Below are positions 57,080 through 58,783 of a DNA stretch of 58,783 nucleotides, one piece after another. This DNA comes from Aeromonas media (lineage in GTDB: Bacteria; Pseudomonadota; Gammaproteobacteria; Enterobacterales; Aeromonadaceae), in contig NZ_CDBZ01000176.1 in NCBI RefSeq assembly GCF_000819985.1, positions 1-58,783 on the forward strand. Direction: 5' to 3'. Made by a program: the position numbers and the translations under genes. Each line of letters opens with the position of its first letter. Position 1 is the first letter of the stretch. Below the pieces are notes generated by a model. It ran no database searches and was not told the DNA's origin. It worked only from the letters and a program-made list of their open reading frames with translations.

Positions 57080-57454
57080 ATGACTCAGGAAAGGATCCAG
57101 ACCCAATACCGACTCGGTGGCCCCTTCGCCAACCAGGCCGAGCTGGCGCAGGCCATCGCCCTGGCCATAGAGGCCCACAAGCGGGACTTCTTCCCCCTGC
57201 TGGAGCGGCTGGTGGATGAGGGGAACCCCGGTGTCCACCTGAGCCAGGAGCACCCGCCGCGGGTGCTGGGCATCGAACTTGACCAGAGTGGTATCCAGGG
57301 GCTGGCCCAGCTCGGCTACGAGTCCAACTTCTTCGAGGGTTGCCTTATCGTCGACAAATATGATCAGCACCAGATCGACCTGCCCTTTTGCCTCGAAGGG
57401 GATCAGCTGACGTTCGATATCGAGTTGCCCATCGCCTGGAATTTCAATAACTGA
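57080..57454 (+). CDS. Small unknown soluble protein
   Basis: 124 residues with no signal peptide. It begins MTQERIQTQYRLGGPFANQA and later has ALAIEAHKRDFFPLLERLVD, GLAQLGYESNFFEGCLIVDK and DQLTFDIELPIAWNFNN. Not recognised. CCAAGGAGCAGACC precedes the ATG, which sets the start. It probably shares a transcript with the Cys-cluster gene before it. Confidence 0.75.
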   Translation: MTQERIQTQYRLGGPFANQAELAQAIALAIEAHKRDFFPLLERLVDEGNPGVHLSQEHPPRVLGIELDQSGIQGLAQLGYESNFFEGCLIVDKYDQHQIDLPFCLEGDQLTFDIELPIAWNFNN

Positions 57455-57487
57455 GGGGTTCGCGATCTCGCCTGGCATCATCACAAT

Positions 57488-57515
57488 AAAGGAGCCTTGC
57501 CGGCTCCTTTTTCAA
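57488..57515. terminator. Bidirectional terminator
   Basis: AAAGGAGCC / GGCTCCTTT stem with a five-base loop and T tract, between two convergent small genes. Confidence 0.88.
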
Positions 57516-57563
57516 TGCTCCCCGCAGATGGCAGGCGAGGCGGTTGCGACCCCTCTGCCCGCG

Positions 57564-57776
57564 TCAGGTGAGATAGTAACGCCACGACCTGATCGGCTCT
57601 GCGTAGCCGACCCGGATGCAGAAGGGGGCAAGCTCGTGATTGGCCTGCTCCAGGCTGAGGGTCTGGTGGGTATCCTCCCGACACCACTGCACGAACTCGT
57701 CGCTGTTGAAGCTGTAGTGATCCCCGTGAAAGACCCCGTGGGCCTCGATAAGCCCGATGGCTTTCTCCGTTTCCAT
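57564..57776 (-). CDS. Small hypothetical protein, 70 aa
   Basis: METEKAIGLIEAHGVFHGDH opens the protein, FVQWCREDTHQTLSLEQANH follows, and it ends with a Trp/Tyr-rich tail (YAEPIRSWRYYLT). AGGAGGCCAAAC lies directly before the ATG, which makes a real gene likely. No domain is recognised. It converges with the preceding gene across a terminator. Confidence 0.72.
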   Translation of the reverse strand: METEKAIGLIEAHGVFHGDHYSFNSDEFVQWCREDTHQTLSLEQANHELAPFCIRVGYAEPIRSWRYYLT

Positions 57777-58577
57777 GTTTGGCCTCCTGGCACTGTGCTG
57801 TTCCTTTCAAGCTTAGCGAGCAGAGGCAACTTGCGGGACATCACCAACCACACCCTTGATCCATAACAATTGGCAAAGGGGAGAGCAAGCCACTACAGCA
57901 GAAGCCATCGACCAGTAACAGAGCCTTAAATAAAACAGAGGCAAGTAGGGTCGATTAGCGAAGCGTAATCGGCCGCACCGGTTATCCGGTCGCGAGCAGG
58001 CAAAAGAGAAAGGACGTAGGGTGCAATAAGCGAAGCGCATTGCACCGGCAACCTCGCGGGGTCAATAACGGTGCAATGTTACCTCCCCTCACCCTAGCCC
58101 TCTCCCAAGGGGAGAGGGAACAAGTGGCTGCCAACCTTTGCCGTAGCTGTCACGCCATTCCAAAATCGCTGCGATCTGGGCTCCCTTCTCCCCTCGCGGG
58201 AGAAGGGTCGGGGATGAGGGGGATCAAGCCATCACAACAGAAGCCATAGACAAGCTACAGGGCGCTGAATCCAACAGGGGCGGCAGGGTCGATTAGCGAA
58301 GCGTTATCGACCACACTGCAATCTCCGTGGTTATGGACATTTGAGCAGATGGATTACCAGCAGAATGACTACAACCTTTTTCGCGAACGTCTGATTACGC
58401 TTCGCTAATCAGACCTACGGCTCTATCAAGACATAGCCATTGATATTCCAATTAGATTTATGATAATACTGTGTCACATTTTTTTCAGTATAAACACCAA
58501 GCCATCTTCTATTCTAATAATTTTCCTTAACCTGTAGATGTCTACAAGTACTGCGTCTTAAATAAAGGGAAAGAAAA
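57777..58577. other. 800-base gene-free stretch
   Basis: It holds the REP-like block (57884-58419). After about 58430 the sequence turns strongly AT-rich and leads into the partial gene at the window end. No other gene is visible. Confidence 0.6.
57884..58419. repeat. Block of REP-like palindromic repeats
   Basis: Four small hairpin units share GCGAAGCG or its complement in the loop: 57951-57971 (CGATTAGCGAAGCGTAATCG), 58022-58045, 58289-58309 and, inverted, 58391-58411. The first and third sit in a longer direct repeat of about 88 bases (57884-57972 and 58223-58311). Between them lies a CCTCACCCTAGCCCTCTCCC segment (58084-58104) with an inverted counterpart at 58182-58221. The pattern is that of REP/BIME-type intergenic elements. 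Confidence 0.8.
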
Positions 58578-58783
58578 ATGAAAAAAGCAAAAGAAAAAAT
58601 AATCCTAATGTTGCTAAAGCATATTCTAAAAAGAGCTTCATCAGACAAAATACCACGTTCCGGAAATGAAGGTGAGCGAGTTAATTGCTATACAGCAATA
58701 GCATATAAAGATCATGAAGGATTAATAATAAGACACTACTCTGAAGGTTATCTAGTTTGTTTAAACCGACATTCCGCACCTGA
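58578..58783 (+). CDS. N-terminal part of an AT-rich unknown gene (cut by the window end)
   Basis: ATG at 58578 with AAAGGGAAAG upstream opens 68 codons to the end of the window, beginning MKKAKEKIILMLLKHILKRA and continuing SYSEGYLVCLNRHSAP-like sequence (RHYSEGYLVCLNRHSAP at the end). Codons are AT-rich (AAA, ATA, TTA), very unlike the GC-rich codon use before it. This points to recent horizontal acquisition. No family can be assigned from this part. Confidence 0.6.
   Translation, partial: MKKAKEKIILMLLKHILKRASSDKIPRSGNEGERVNCYTAIAYKDHEGLIIRHYSEGYLVCLNRHSAP

Overview
The window reads as a GC-rich gammaproteobacterial chromosome, most likely Aeromonas. This is inferred from gene order and protein character, not from a database search. 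The order pncC-recA-recX-alaS-lysC-csrA-tRNA-Ser-tRNA-Arg, the divergent lptFG / pepA-holC-valS pair, the divergent znuA / znuCB pair and a LexA box before recA are all typical of this class.

Layout. 1-5180: tail of an unidentified gene, a small orphan gene, a GNAT acetyltransferase, a TrmA-family rRNA methyltransferase, amtB with candidate sigma-54/NtrC signals, a broken glyoxalase-like gene and tRNA-Leu. 5320-16530: RDD protein, lptG-lptF, pepA-holC-valS, a CNNM/CorC-type membrane protein with a DedA protein, and a PBP7-like endopeptidase. 16898-24400: five tRNA-Arg, one tRNA-Ser, csrA, lysC, alaS, recX, recA, pncC. 24636-33876: a Spy/CpxP-like protein, mutS, a BCCT transporter with a divergent MarR regulator, yjaG, a D-2-hydroxyacid dehydrogenase and mepM. 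34147-37052: a LapD-like receptor without a GGDEF domain, a TAXI-type periplasmic binding protein and a LapG-like protease, placed between mepM and znuA. 37130-43623: zinc import (znuA/znuCB), LysR + DMT exporter, a uracil-DNA-glycosylase-like protein, rarD and a GIY-YIG protein. 43694-49674: compact psp operon (pspA, short pspC, pspG), plsC and an scs-like thiol-redox operon. 49760-53053: an EF-hand protein, then a tight four-gene operon headed by a free-standing J-domain protein. 53054-56654: a 3.5-kb islet (phosphatase, SDR epimerase, NTF2-like protein, divergent LysR) bounded by a direct repeat of the preceding gene's 3' end. 56737-58783: three small unknown genes, a block of REP-like repeats and the AT-rich start of an unknown gene.

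Most of the window is conserved core genome. The most interesting parts are: (1) the lapD-like / TAXI / lapG module, where a solute-binding protein is translationally coupled to an inside-out c-di-GMP receptor with no TRAP permease nearby; (2) the J-domain operon of unknown function; (3) three separate places where a gene's 3' end is repeated just downstream of its own stop (rlmD, znuB and the last gene of the J-domain operon), the third flanking an islet; (4) a very strong ribosome-binding site inside lysC that would start a separate aspartokinase beta subunit.
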